Of a DNA stretch of 64,000 nucleotides, positions 1 to 8,262 are shown one piece after another. Position numbers and translations under genes: made by a program. Origin of the DNA: Paenalicyclobacillus macrosporangiidus (GTDB lineage Bacteria > Bacillota > Bacilli > Alicyclobacillales > Alicyclobacillaceae). The stretch lies in the NCBI RefSeq assembly GCF_900116805.1, contig NZ_FPBV01000009.1, positions 62,001 through 126,000 of the forward strand. The letters are read 5' to 3'. The notes below the pieces were generated by a model that was not told the origin of the DNA, did no database searches, and worked only from the letters and a program-made list of their open reading frames with translations. Numbering within the stretch: the first letter of the stretch is position 1; the number at the start of each line of letters is the position of its first letter.

Positions 1-1139
1 GTCTTGCCTACCTCGATGTATTCCAAGATCTTCCGATACGCCGACTCGTCGATGACCGGCCCGACCTGGCTCGCGCCATCCATCGCCGGCCCCACGCGCA
101 TCGATTGGGCCAGTGCCACGACGCGCTCAGCCACGATGTCGTACACGTCCTGGTGGATGATGGCTCGCGAACAGGCAGAGCACTTCTGACCGGAGAAGTG
201 AAACGCCGACGCGGCAATCTGGCGCGCTGCGTCCTCCAGGTCCGCCTCCCGGTCCACCACGATGGCGTCCTTGCCGCCCATTTCCGCGACGACCCGCTTG
301 AGCCAGATCTGCCCCGGCTGGACCTTGGCCGCCCGCTCGTAAATGCGGATGCCCACCTCTTTCGATCCGGTGAAGGAGATGAACCGGGTCCTCGGGTGAT
401 CCACCAGATAGTCCCCAATCTCCGCGCCGCTTCCAGGTACGAAGTTGATGACGCCCGCGGGGATCCCCGCGTCACGCATCACCTCGACAAACTTGGACGC
501 AATGACGGGCGTCGGTGTCGCCGGCTTGAGCAACACCGTGTTCCCGGTGACCACCGCGGCGCTGGTCATCCCGGTGAGGATGGCGAGCGGAAAGTTCCAG
601 GGCGGGATGATGATGCCCACGCCGAGCGGAATGTAGTGCTGTTCGTTGTCCTCCCCGGGGATGCGCACCAGGGGATGCACCTCGCCCAGCCGGATGGCCT
701 CCCGCGCATAAAACTCCAAAAAGTCGATGGCTTCCGCGGTGTCCGCGTCCGCTTCCGGCCACGTCTTGCCGGCTTCATAGCACATCCAGGCCGACAGCTC
801 ATGTTTCCGGCGCCGCATGATGGCGGCTGCCTTCAACAGGTAGCGCGCCCGTTCGGCGAACGATTTGCGCTTCCACGTCTCGAAGGCCGCCAGTGCGCTC
901 TGCATCGCCTCTTCGGCGAGCGCCTGGTCGGCCTTGGCGACGTACCCGACCACCTGGTCCTTTTGCGATGGGTTGATGGAGGCGGTGCGCCGCTCGGTCA
1001 AAACTTCCCGGCCGCCTATGTACAGTGGATAGGTCCGTCCCAACTGCGCCCCGACCTCTGCCAACGCCTGTTCAAACGCCGCGCGCTGTTCCGGAACCGA
1101 AAAATCGGTCAACGGTTCGTTGACAAACGGTTGAACCAT
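1..1139 (-). CDS. rocA: L-glutamate gamma-semialdehyde (1-pyrroline-5-carboxylate) dehydrogenase, 3' part outside window
   Basis: Aldehyde dehydrogenase that oxidises glutamate semialdehyde to glutamate with NAD+, the last step of proline and arginine catabolism, in the cytosol. The first 379 codons are visible; the family is about 515 residues, so the C-terminal quarter lies before position 1. The general-base glutamate sits in EMGGKD (about residue 286) and the catalytic cysteine in FSGQKC (about residue 320), with the NAD-binding FTGSKEVG motif near residue 257. An in-frame ATG six bases upstream would lie against the AGGAGG, so the ATG at 1139, seven bases from it, is chosen. The RocA/PutA-type subgroup is recognised from overall sequence rather than from any one residue. 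Confidence 0.93.
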   Translation of the reverse strand, partial: MVQPFVNEPLTDFSVPEQRAAFEQALAEVGAQLGRTYPLYIGGREVLTERRTASINPSQKDQVVGYVAKADQALAEEAMQSALAAFETWKRKSFAERARYLLKAAAIMRRRKHELSAWMCYEAGKTWPEADADTAEAIDFLEFYAREAIRLGEVHPLVRIPGEDNEQHYIPLGVGIIIPPWNFPLAILTGMTSAAVVTGNTVLLKPATPTPVIASKFVEVMRDAGIPAGVINFVPGSGAEIGDYLVDHPRTRFISFTGSKEVGIRIYERAAKVQPGQIWLKRVVAEMGGKDAIVVDREADLEDAARQIAASAFHFSGQKCSACSRAIIHQDVYDIVAERVVALAQSMRVGPAMDGASQVGPVIDESAYRKILEYIEVGK

Positions 1140-1273
1140 GCCCATTCCTCCTTCCGACAGAGCGGATCGGGACGCGACCGGAAAACGCCCGCGACCGCCC
1201 AAGATTATTGTACCCTGCGAGCCCGTCCTCCAGCAAACTTCGCCATCAGGCGAAGGGCCCGACCCTCGGCGGG

Positions 1274-1507
1274 TCAGGCCCAGTATCCGTGATACGGTTG
1301 CAAGCTCCACGCGTCCCACCACGCCGGATCCGGTCCCGCAAAGGCGTGCCAGGGTCCCAGCACCGGATACGCGCCGGACCACCAGAGCGGCTGTGCGCGC
1401 GTCCACCCAGGCTGCACCTGCAACTGCCCGGCGGCCCAAGGCTGCGGGGCCCGCAGGTCCCAGATGAGGTCGAGATCGCCGTCCACCCACGGCGGCGTGT
1501 ACACCAT
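1274..1507 (-). CDS. Trp-rich 77-residue protein of unknown function
   Basis: Short reading frame with a good ribosome site (GGGGGAG six to eight bases before the ATG at 1507). About ten of the 77 residues are tryptophan, with further proline, glycine and aromatic residues, including two WW pairs. There is no signal peptide, membrane segment or recognised domain. It stands alone between rocA and the GmhB-like gene, all on the same strand. No family is recognised and the call as a real gene rests on the ribosome site and the strongly non-random composition. The frame may extend upstream, but the upstream in-frame sequence has no Shine-Dalgarno. Confidence 0.45.
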   Translation of the reverse strand: MVYTPPWVDGDLDLIWDLRAPQPWAAGQLQVQPGWTRAQPLWWSGAYPVLGPWHAFAGPDPAWWDAWSLQPYHGYWA

Positions 1508-1605
1508 GACTCCCCCCTGATCTCCCCGGGCTTGCCGGAGATGCTGATCAGGGCAATGTATGCTTTCACCCGCCGCACTGCGCCCCGCCGCCCAGGGCCG
1601 CACCG

Positions 1606-2145
1606 TCACGGGTCCTGGCGCGGCAGCCCGCTTCCTCCTCCGTCCCGGACGATCCACTCGGCGGCATCCAACAAATCCCGGGCTTCGTAGTGTGCTTCGG
1701 AAGGCCCCGTACCGATGAACACCGTCTTCGTGCCCGCAGCGAGGCCCGCCTGCACGTCGGTGTCCCGGTCACCCACCATGTAGCTGGCCGCCAGATGGAG
1801 GTCATGCCGTCTGGCCAACGCAAACAGCATTCCGGGCTTCGGCTTGCGGCACGGGCATCCCGCGTCCGGGCGGTGTGTGCAAGCCACGATGTCGTCGACG
1901 CGAGCCCCCTCCCGCGCTAGCAGTTCGCACATGCGGCGATGCACCGCTTTGAGATCCGCCTCCGACATGTAGCCGAGTCCCACGCCGCCCTGATTGGTCG
2001 CCACGCACACCAAGAACCCCGCACCGTTCAGGAGGCGAATCGCCTCTGCCGCACGGGGAAACAGAACCAGTTCATCCGGCCGGTTGACTGGACGCTCGTT
2101 CCGGTTGATGACGCCGTCCCGGTCGAGGATCGCCGCCCGTTTCAA
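1606..2145 (-). CDS. gmhB: GmhB-like HAD-IIIA phosphatase (D-glycero-D-manno-heptose 1,7-bisphosphate 7-phosphatase family)
   Basis: 179-residue cytosolic phosphatase of the HAD superfamily. Motif I is DRDGVIN with nucleophile and acid/base aspartates D8 and D10; the motif II threonine is in ATNQGG (about 50). The GmhB zinc loop, C-x-H-x5-C-x-C, is complete (C89, H91, C97, C99), followed by the RKPKPG lysine loop and the GDRDTD motif IV. The length is typical. The gene overlaps the dehydrogenase upstream by four bases (ATGA), so the two are probably translationally coupled. In Gram-positives this family makes heptose or related sugar 1-phosphates for surface glycans; the actual substrate is not visible here. 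Confidence 0.85.
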   Translation of the reverse strand: MKRAAILDRDGVINRNERPVNRPDELVLFPRAAEAIRLLNGAGFLVCVATNQGGVGLGYMSEADLKAVHRRMCELLAREGARVDDIVACTHRPDAGCPCRKPKPGMLFALARRHDLHLAASYMVGDRDTDVQAGLAAGTKTVFIGTGPSEAHYEARDLLDAAEWIVRDGGGSGLPRQDP

Positions 2146-3005
2146 CGGCTCCCCACCGTCTGCGCGAGCTGGCGAAACACAGCAGCCATATCATCTTCAG
2201 CCAAGCCGTGCGCGCAAGCCGCCAGCATCTGTTGATACGCGGCCGACGCCAGCGGCATCGTTGCCATCCAAGCGCCGGACAGGTCTTGCACCAACCGGAG
2301 GTCTTTGGCCATGTGCTTGAGCGCGAACGACGCCGGAAACTCGTCGTTCTCCCACAATGGCCGTTTCGCCGCGAGCACCGGCGACCAGGTGCTCGTCTCC
2401 GACAACACCTCCAGCAACCGGCCGCGGCCGAGGCCAATTTTGTCGGCCACAGCCAAGCACTCGCTCACGCCGGTGATCACGGTCGCCAGATACGCGTTGA
2501 CCAACAGCTTCATGGCCGAACCGGACCCGACGGGCCCCAGATGGTGCACCGACTTGGCGACCGCGCGGAGCACCGGTTCCACGCGGCGGAAGGCAGCTTC
2601 GGAACCGCCCGCCATGACGACCAACTTGCCCTCGCGGGCCGGTTGAACCGACCCGGAAACGGGGGCGTCGATCCACTCCACGCCGTGATCCGCCATCGAC
2701 ATCGCGAACGCCTGCGTCTCCGCCACGCCGATGGTGCTAAAGTTGACGATCACGGTGCCCCGCGCAAGCCTCTCCGCCACGCCACCGTCCTCGAGTACAC
2801 TCCGGACCGCGGTGGCATCGGACACCATCAGGCAGATCACATCCGCCCCATCCACGGCATCGGCCAGTCGGCTGACCACTTTGCCCGGTCCCAGATCCAC
2901 CGGCTTCGGCGTCCGATTGTAAGCGCGAACATCAAAGCCCGCTTGCGCCACCCGGGCCGCCATCGGCGCCCCCATCGCCCCCAAGCCAATCCATGCGACG
3001 CGCAT
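2142..3005 (-). CDS. NAD(P)-dependent beta-hydroxyacid dehydrogenase (3-hydroxyisobutyrate dehydrogenase family)
   Basis: 287 residues. An N-terminal Rossmann fold opens with GLGAMG (residues 7-12); the substrate motif DAPVSGS is at 113-119 and the catalytic lysine is K166 in GSAMKLLVN. Length and motif order fit HIBADH, tartronate semialdehyde reductase and succinic semialdehyde reductase types; the exact substrate cannot be read. The start is ATG at 3005 with a GGGGAAT-like site. It is the first gene of a two-gene unit with the GmhB-like phosphatase (4-base overlap), 30 bases after the MarR gene, so all three could be co-transcribed. Confidence 0.88.
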   Translation of the reverse strand: MRVAWIGLGAMGAPMAARVAQAGFDVRAYNRTPKPVDLGPGKVVSRLADAVDGADVICLMVSDATAVRSVLEDGGVAERLARGTVIVNFSTIGVAETQAFAMSMADHGVEWIDAPVSGSVQPAREGKLVVMAGGSEAAFRRVEPVLRAVAKSVHHLGPVGSGSAMKLLVNAYLATVITGVSECLAVADKIGLGRGRLLEVLSETSTWSPVLAAKRPLWENDEFPASFALKHMAKDLRLVQDLSGAWMATMPLASAAYQQMLAACAHGLAEDDMAAVFRQLAQTVGSR

Positions 3006-3035
3006 CCATTCCCCTCGCTTTCTGCCATCCGGTGT

Positions 3036-3470
3036 TCACTTCCCCAACTCCGCTTCGGCGATCTCCACAAACCTTGTAATCAGCCGGACGAACTCCCTTG
3101 TATCCTCGGGCCCGAGCTTGTTCAACACCGCCAGAATGCGGCGCCCGCGGAGAATGCGTACCTGCTCGAGGCGGCGGCGGCCCTCCTCCGTGATGTGGAT
3201 GTGCACCACACGGCGATCGTCATTGGACCGCGTCCGTTCCACCAACCCCATCCGCACCAAGTCGTCGCACACTTGCGTCACCGCGCCCGGACTCAACCCG
3301 GCAAAGCGGGCGATGTCGGAAGCTTTCGCCTGGGCGCAATGATCCAGGTAGCGCAGGATGAACACCTGGCTCCCGGTCAACCCGTGTTCGGCGATCAAGG
3401 TCTTGGACGAGGACATCACCCGCTGCAAACGCGCCAACAGCTCTTCCATCTGCCGCAGGTACTCCGACAT
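3036..3470 (-). CDS. MarR family transcriptional regulator
   Basis: 144-residue winged-helix regulator. The recognition region reads through KASDIARFAGLSPGAVTQ, followed by the DDRRVVHIHIT wing (DxRxxxxxxT) typical of MarR proteins. ATG at 3470 gives the normal family length; an in-frame ATG at 3551 would add 27 residues with no clear domain. The ribosome site is weak (GGACGGCGGG). It lies directly upstream of the dehydrogenase gene on the same strand, which makes that pair a possible target. The ligand is unknown. Confidence 0.85.
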   Translation of the reverse strand: MSEYLRQMEELLARLQRVMSSSKTLIAEHGLTGSQVFILRYLDHCAQAKASDIARFAGLSPGAVTQVCDDLVRMGLVERTRSNDDRRVVHIHITEEGRRRLEQVRILRGRRILAVLNKLGPEDTREFVRLITRFVEIAEAELGK

Positions 3471-3775
3471 CCCGCCGTCCTGCAGTGTACGCTGGGGTTC
3501 ACCGTGCTGCACAGCCCTGTCACTCCCATGGTCTGTCCTCTCTGCACCCATTTTAGCAATTGAAGTATTTGTCGACAACAACCGCCGCTTTCCAGGGCCA
3601 CGGGGAATGGCAGTATGGCGCGACGCGGGAGGACTCGCGGGCTCCATTTCTCGAAAAATAAAGATTTTCGTCGCCGTTCTCCTCGCCTCGACAAATGGTT
3701 GTACCACCACGCGTCCTCATGTGCTACGATCCGTCCGGATCACCATCGGTCGTTTCATCCAAGGAGGCACTTTCC

Positions 3776-5026
3776 GTGTCTGAACGTCTGTCCCATTGGC
3801 TCACCTTCGGCATGTCGGCCTTCGACACCCCGGGGTTTCACGACACCTCGCGGTGGATGACGTCCGCTGCACCGGTTCCCCGTGCCTACGTCGAACCCTC
3901 GCCGCCGTACAGCGCTTGGCGGGGGTTGCAGACCCCCGTCCTCCGGTGGCGCTCCCGCCGCAGCAGAGAGACCTGGGTGCTCACGCCGCCGCTCCCCATT
4001 CCAGGTCGCATCGACGTGGCAAACTGGGGAATTCAGCTTCAGGCGCGCGCACTGGAACGGACGTTGGAGGCCGAATGGGGGCGCGATTGGCGCAGGACAA
4101 CGCTCGTGTACCTGACCAATTGGTCATATGCGGTGGAACCGCTAGTTTCCAGCTTGGCCCCCGAATACCTGGTGCTTGACCTGGTGGATGACGTCCTCAG
4201 CTTCCCCTATCGGCTGCCGCGGCAACGGGTGCTGGAACGGTGGCGTCGGATCTCGCGCAGGGCCAGCGCGGTGATCGCCGTGTCACCGGCGCTGCAGGCT
4301 TGGAGCGAGGCCCATCTGGGCCGACCCGCACACCTGTTGCCCAACGGTGTGGACGCCGGCCACTTCGCCGCGCATGCGGAACTTCCGAACCTTCCGTCCG
4401 CGACATGCGGAGGGATTCGCGTCGGGTTCGCGGGGACGCTCAACCACTGGATCGATTATCCGGCCCTGTTGTCGTTGATGGAACAACTGCCCGATACCGA
4501 ACTGTATTTGATGGGATGCCGGGGACACATCGGAGATCCCGAATTGGAAGATGCGCTTCATAGCCTGCAGGCGCACCCGCGCGTGCATGTGCTCGGCCCC
4601 GTGCCGTATGAACGTTTGCCCGCATACCTGCATGCAATGGATATCCTGATCCTGCCCCGCATCCCGTCGCCGGCCAGTGCCGCCTCCAACCCGCTCAAGT
4701 TAGGCGAATACCTGGCGGTGGGCAAGCCGCCGGTGGTCTCGGGCGTCCCTGTGCCGCCACCGCTCGGGGGCCTGGTGTACGAGGCCGCGCCGAATACGGG
4801 ATTGGCGGAAGCCGTCCGCAGGGCATGGGCGGAAGTCAAAGGCGAGGCACCGTCGCGGCGCGCCGAACGACAGGCATTCGCACGGCAACATACCTGGCAG
4901 GCGCGAGTTCAGGAGGTGGTGGCACTGGCCGAGACCGGGGGAAGCCATCCGCCAATGCTGCCCCGCGTCTCCACGGGCCGCGTCACCACGGGATCGATAG
5001 GTCTGTCTCAGGGCATTTCGGTATAA
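3776..5026 (+). CDS. GT4-like glycosyltransferase
   Basis: 416 residues. The C-terminal half carries a GT-B nucleotide-sugar domain: GFAGTLNHWIDY, a conserved LPNGVDAGHF segment, then PRIPSPASAASNPLKLGEYLAVGKPPV, where the glutamate lies in the position used by GT4 retaining enzymes. The N-terminal half holds VIAVSPAL and ends the acceptor domain. The start is GTG at 3776, eight bases after AAGGAGG; the frame is open further upstream but has no better site. Cytosolic or membrane-associated, sugar and acceptor unknown. It is divergent from the MarR gene and its stop codon overlaps an ATG that could extend the DUF47 gene downstream. Confidence 0.85.
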   Translation: MSERLSHWLTFGMSAFDTPGFHDTSRWMTSAAPVPRAYVEPSPPYSAWRGLQTPVLRWRSRRSRETWVLTPPLPIPGRIDVANWGIQLQARALERTLEAEWGRDWRRTTLVYLTNWSYAVEPLVSSLAPEYLVLDLVDDVLSFPYRLPRQRVLERWRRISRRASAVIAVSPALQAWSEAHLGRPAHLLPNGVDAGHFAAHAELPNLPSATCGGIRVGFAGTLNHWIDYPALLSLMEQLPDTELYLMGCRGHIGDPELEDALHSLQAHPRVHVLGPVPYERLPAYLHAMDILILPRIPSPASAASNPLKLGEYLAVGKPPVVSGVPVPPPLGGLVYEAAPNTGLAEAVRRAWAEVKGEAPSRRAERQAFARQHTWQARVQEVVALAETGGSHPPMLPRVSTGRVTTGSIGLSQGISV

Positions 5027-5043
5027 TGAATAGGAACCTGTTT

Positions 5044-5067
5044 GGGCAGGCGGTTGGCGTCCTGCCC
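5044..5067 (+). promoter_or_regulatory. Inverted repeat in the leader of the DUF47 gene
   Basis: GGGCAGG (5044-5050) and CCTGCCC (5061-5067) can form a perfect 7-bp stem with a 10-base loop. It lies 25 bases before the TTG start of the DUF47 gene and just after a TATAAT hexamer at 5022-5027. There is no T-tract, so it is not an obvious terminator. It may shape the 5' leader of the downstream mRNA; this is inference. Confidence 0.4.
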
Positions 5068-5091
5068 AATCCACACTGGGAGAGGATACCG

Positions 5092-5706
5092 TTGGCCAAG
5101 CGTAATCAGCAGCTGTTCGATTACTTGGTACAGATTGCGGACAACGTCCGCAATGCGGCTGCCGAATTTGAACGGGGTCTGCACAATCTGTCACATCCCG
5201 AAGCGTTGGCGGCTTCCATCAAACATATGGAAGTTCGCGGTGACGACCTGACCAGTGATATGGTTTCCCTGCTGAACGCGACCTACATCACGCCGTTGGA
5301 ACGGGAGGACTTTCTCGCGCTCGCCATCAAGATGGACGACGTGGTGGACGGTCTCGAGGCTTGCACCGTGCGGTTCGACCTGTACCGGGTGACGTCGGCC
5401 ACCCCGCCGATGTTCGACTTCGCCCGGAACATCGTGGACAGTGCGCGCGAAGTGCACGAGGCCATCGCGAAACTCAACGCGCGCCGGTTGTTGGATATCC
5501 GCGAGCACACGCTGCGCATCAATCACTTGGAGAAGTCGGGAGACGAGCTGTTGCGGGATTCCCTGCGGGCGCTCTTTCAAGATCGGGACCGAGATGTACT
5601 GGAGGTCATCAAACTCAAAGAGGTCTACGAGATCCTGGAGGGGATCACCGACCGTTGCCAGGATGTGGCGGACGTGCTCGATTCCGTGATTGTGAAGAAC
5701 GCCTGA
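5092..5706 (+). CDS. DUF47 family protein (PhoU-like phosphate transport regulator)
   Basis: 204-residue all-helical protein of the DUF47/PhoU-like family, normally the partner of a Pit-type phosphate or divalent-metal transporter. The family pattern is clear: an opening LFDYLVQIADNVRNAA helix, DDLTSDMVSLLNATYITPLEREDF, then MDDVVDGLE and the late DVADVLDSVIVKNA. TTG at 5092 is chosen because GGGAGAGGA precedes it by eight bases; ATG at 5026 is in frame but lacks a site. No Pit permease gene is next to it, which is unusual for this family. It follows the glycosyltransferase on the same strand. Confidence 0.85.
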   Translation: MAKRNQQLFDYLVQIADNVRNAAAEFERGLHNLSHPEALAASIKHMEVRGDDLTSDMVSLLNATYITPLEREDFLALAIKMDDVVDGLEACTVRFDLYRVTSATPPMFDFARNIVDSAREVHEAIAKLNARRLLDIREHTLRINHLEKSGDELLRDSLRALFQDRDRDVLEVIKLKEVYEILEGITDRCQDVADVLDSVIVKNA

Positions 5707-5840
5707 ATCGGCGTCACTTGGCCATCTTTCCTACCTCATGGCTCGGCGGCCGTTGTTGGACAGGCCCTGACACGCGTGCATATTCCTCGGAACGTTCGGC
5801 CACCATTGGATCAAACAGGATGACGAGGAAGGTGACCGGC

Positions 5841-6203
5841 ATGCGTGACGGAGAACCGTCCACGATCGGCCACAGGCAGGCCGCTCCGCCGAAGCCATTC
5901 CCGCTGATTTCACAGGAGGAGTTGCGCCGCCTGAGTTGGGAGGAAGGGCGTACAGACGCCGAGATCGCCCAGATGTTCGGAGTGACCGTCAACGAAGTCA
6001 ACCGAAAACGCCTGCAGATGAATCTCGTGCAAGATGCGCTCACATCGTCACAGTGGTCCGAGGTGGTCCGCACCGCGGAGATGGTTAAATCGCTTCCATG
6101 GGAGGCGGTTCAGGAGGTCCGCACCATCGTCGACCGGTATCGCCAGAACCCTCACGGACTCCTGGCATCAGGGATGGACGCGGCGGGCACCGACATAGTG
6201 TGA
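5841..6203 (+). CDS. Small helix-turn-helix protein
   Basis: 120 residues with one helix-turn-helix at about residues 38-60 (TDAEIAQMFGVTVNEVNRKRL), of the sigma-region-4 or HTH-23 type. The rest is low-complexity N-terminus and a helical C-terminal half with no known ligand domain. ATG at 5841 follows GAAGGTGA by five bases; an ATG at 5820 is in frame without a site. The last 36 bases overlap the 3' end of the convergent NlpC/P60 gene. Probably a DNA-binding protein; target unknown. Confidence 0.65.
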   Translation: MRDGEPSTIGHRQAAPPKPFPLISQEELRRLSWEEGRTDAEIAQMFGVTVNEVNRKRLQMNLVQDALTSSQWSEVVRTAEMVKSLPWEAVQEVRTIVDRYRQNPHGLLASGMDAAGTDIV

Positions 6204-7046
6204 ACCCCAGTATCCACTGCCCAGCGAATCCGTCCGCACCCCTGTAGGCGTGGCGTTGATGAAGCGGCCGTTCCCGATGTAGATGCCGACGTGAGACGCC
6301 CCGGGACCGTCGGTATTGAAAAACACGAGGTCTCCAGGCTCCAAGTCGGACCGCCCGACCGCTTGGCCCTCCTGATACTGATCATAGCTGGTCCGGCCCA
6401 CGTGAACGCCAACGCGCGCCAACGTGTACTGGACCAGCCCCGAACAATCAAATCCTCGATCCGAGGCCCCTCCCCACCGGTAGGGTACCCCAATAAACTG
6501 CTGGGCGGTCTGGGCGACCCGAACACCGAATGTCAAGTCCGCGACGGGAGAACTCCCTCGGCTGGACAGCGCGGAACTGCTTGTGGGCGCCGGTGACGCT
6601 GAACGCTTTGGCGTACCTGCGGCGGACCGGGCGTTTCCTGCGCCCGCAGCGCGCCCAGGGCTGTCGCCTGCCTGGGGCGGGTTTCGCCGGGTTTGCGAGG
6701 AAGGTGTCTTGGCATCGGAGTTGGAAGGAAGCGTGTCTCGATGCGCCGCGGCTTCATCCAATACGGCTTGCACGCGGGCTCGCTGCACCGACTGTTCAGA
6801 CGACGTCAAGTTGGCGTCGGAGGTGTCGAAGGTGAGGAGCGGGTCCGTATCCGCGACCGCCACCCATTGGCGGGGCGGAGAAGAGAATGACGATGCAGGT
6901 TGGAACCGTACGACGGGTGCAACACCGCTTACGGTGACAGTACTCGAAGACTCATGGGAAGCGCCCACAGGCCCCGTACCCGCATACACGGCGAGACCGG
7001 TGGCGCACACGGCCGTTCCCGCGGCCACGCGCCAAGATCGCAACAT
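6168..7046 (-). CDS. Secreted NlpC/P60 cell-wall hydrolase
   Basis: 292 residues: signal peptide (about 1-29), a long low-complexity Ser/Ala/Pro linker (about 40-170) and a C-terminal NlpC/P60 domain. The catalytic cysteine is C201 in FDCSGL, the histidine H252 in ASHVGIYIG, and the third polar residue appears to be N264 in FINA, where many relatives have histidine. It would act outside the cell as a gamma-D-Glu-diamino acid endopeptidase on peptidoglycan. ATG at 7046 follows AAAGGGG. It sits directly behind a c-di-AMP riboswitch and a strong promoter, a known pairing for this family in Bacillota. Its 3' end overlaps the HTH gene by 36 bases. Confidence 0.92.
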   Translation of the reverse strand: MLRSWRVAAGTAVCATGLAVYAGTGPVGASHESSSTVTVSGVAPVVRFQPASSFSSPPRQWVAVADTDPLLTFDTSDANLTSSEQSVQRARVQAVLDEAAAHRDTLPSNSDAKTPSSQTRRNPPQAGDSPGRAAGAGNARSAAGTPKRSASPAPTSSSALSSRGSSPVADLTFGVRVAQTAQQFIGVPYRWGGASDRGFDCSGLVQYTLARVGVHVGRTSYDQYQEGQAVGRSDLEPGDLVFFNTDGPGASHVGIYIGNGRFINATPTGVRTDSLGSGYWGSHYVGARRVHP

Positions 7047-7063
7047 TCTGTAAGCCCCTTTAC
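7047..7063 (-). promoter_or_regulatory. Ribosome-site hairpin of the riboswitch expression platform
   Basis: The sequence TGTAA-AGGGGC-TTACA immediately before the ATG at 7046 can fold into a 5-bp stem with the Shine-Dalgarno in its loop. Its first two bases overlap the last bases of the riboswitch P1 stem, so the two helices would compete. This is a plausible translational switch; the direction of control is inference. Confidence 0.4.
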
Positions 7064-7199
7064 ATCCTGCGAGGTTAGTTGACGGGCTCGGGAGCGGCTT
7101 CTCCTCCCTGCCTGCCTGCGGCTGCCGGCAGTACGCAGCGCTTTGAGCAGGATTCGCCCCAAAAAACAGTTCCCCCGCCTCCAAACCGGAGTTCGGATG
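7063..7199 (-). ncRNA. c-di-AMP riboswitch (ydaO-yuaA type)
   Basis: On the minus strand the leader carries the conserved blocks of the ydaO class in order: GGCGGGGGAACT, then GGGGCGAATCCT, then CCCGAGCCCGTCAACTAACC and CTCGC. The closing stem P1 can form from CATCC (7195-7199) and GGATG (7063-7067). The ribosome site of the NlpC/P60 gene follows at once. In known cases this class turns expression off when c-di-AMP is bound, linking wall hydrolase output to osmotic and wall status. There is no U-tract terminator before the gene, so control would be at translation or at P1-linked refolding. Boundaries are read by eye. Confidence 0.92.
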
Positions 7200-7234
7200 G
7201 TCTCTGAATCCGTAGAGACAAAAAACTCAAGTTG

Positions 7235-7264
7235 ATTATAAAAAAGTGAACGCTTGTCTGACAA
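7235..7264 (-). promoter_or_regulatory. Vegetative (sigma-A type) promoter of the riboswitch-NlpC/P60 unit
   Basis: On the minus strand TTGTCA (7259-7264) and a perfect TATAAT (7235-7240) are separated by 18 bases. Transcription would start near 7228, about 30 bases before the riboswitch aptamer. Confidence 0.75.
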
Positions 7265-7335
7265 GACATGCAACCAAAAAATTTGATAGGAAAAGTAGAC
7301 GAAGATGCTGTCTGTGCGTCTTCTCATCCCCCCTG

Positions 7336-8073
7336 ATGGCTGACACCTGTTTTCCCGATAATTGCCGAGGCAACCCATTCGTCGCTGTTTGCGTCGCAGC
7401 AGGTGTGTATGAGTACGTACAATCCGCGTCGCTTCAAGAACGAACACCTGCGGTTCAAGAGCATCAGTTCGATGTCCAGGCTGCCCCTCCCTTTCATTCC
7501 TTCAACGGAGTTTTCATGGTCGATTCCAAGCACGGTTGGATCTTAACGCCGGATCACCTAATCCTCCGGACCATCGATGGCGGAAAGACGTGGGTAAATG
7601 TCACTTCCGAATTGAATCAAATGGACACCCGGATTGACCCTGGGGCCCATTCACAGTCCAAGGAAAAAGCGACACCGCTGTTCAGCTCGTGGCGACTGGC
7701 GCAAGCACTGCCATTGCCACCATCGGATTTCATCCCAGTCGAGTTTACTGGACAGACGACGGCATTGGGGGCGGCCTTAAAGCCCGGGGCGCATGCCGCA
7801 GAGACGATGGACCTAGGGCAGTACGATTGGAGCAAAGTATATCTGTTTCGCACCATGGATGGGGGGATTTACTGGGAGCGCACGAGTACGGCTTTTCGTG
7901 AAGTGAACGGTCCGGCTGTAAACGTTCCGAATTCAATTTGCGGATAACTTTGCCTACGTGATGATCGGGAACACGTTGTACACATCGAACGATGGCGAGA
8001 CCACCTGGAAGGATGCTGCAATGCCACAACCACGGATGGCGGTAAGACTTGGCAAGTCGTGTACAGATACTGA
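7336..8073 (+). pseudogene. Degraded Asp-box (BNR/YCF48-like) repeat protein
   Basis: Three pieces of one protein family lie in different frames. The first (to the stop at 7945-7947) contains GVFMVDSKHGWIL and RTIDGGKTWVNVT, the second (about 7949-8030) contains NTLYTSNDGETTWKD, and the third (ending at 8073) contains TTDGGKTWQVV. The S/T-x-D-G-G-x-T-W pattern marks Asp-box beta-propeller repeats. At least one frameshift near 7945 and a second near 8030, together with a length far below a full propeller, indicate a decayed gene. The 5' end is not clear; no ribosome site was seen. Base composition here is more AT-rich than in the flanking core genes. Confidence 0.7.
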
Positions 8074-8262
8074 GTCGAGGAAAGAAATGCGTCTCGGCCT
8101 TCTGTGCAGAATGCTTCCTCATCTGTTGGGAACTCGTATGGCGACAAAAAAGAACGAGAAAGAGTACTGTTCCCAGACTTTATTGTTCTCAGGACTATTC
8201 CGGTGGTATGTTGGAAGAACAAGCAGGTTGCGGAGGGATTGAGCACTGAGGGAGGGATTGGC
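8074..8262 (+). other. Leader and unassigned sequence before the toroid-protein pseudogene
   Basis: No convincing gene. The frame of the following gene is open through much of it, but the only good ribosome site (GGAGGGATT) is just before the ATG at 8263. Confidence 0.4.

Noticed and set aside
105-1292. 395-codon plus-strand frame opposite rocA
   Set aside because: Antisense shadow of a clear aldehyde dehydrogenase; no domain and no ribosome site.
2208-3563. 451-codon plus-strand frame opposite the dehydrogenase and MarR genes
   Set aside because: Antisense shadow; composition and lack of start signals argue against coding.
5026-5091. Longer DUF47 protein starting at ATG 5026
   Set aside because: No ribosome site, and the extension covers a hairpin and matches nothing in the family; TTG 5092 has an excellent site.
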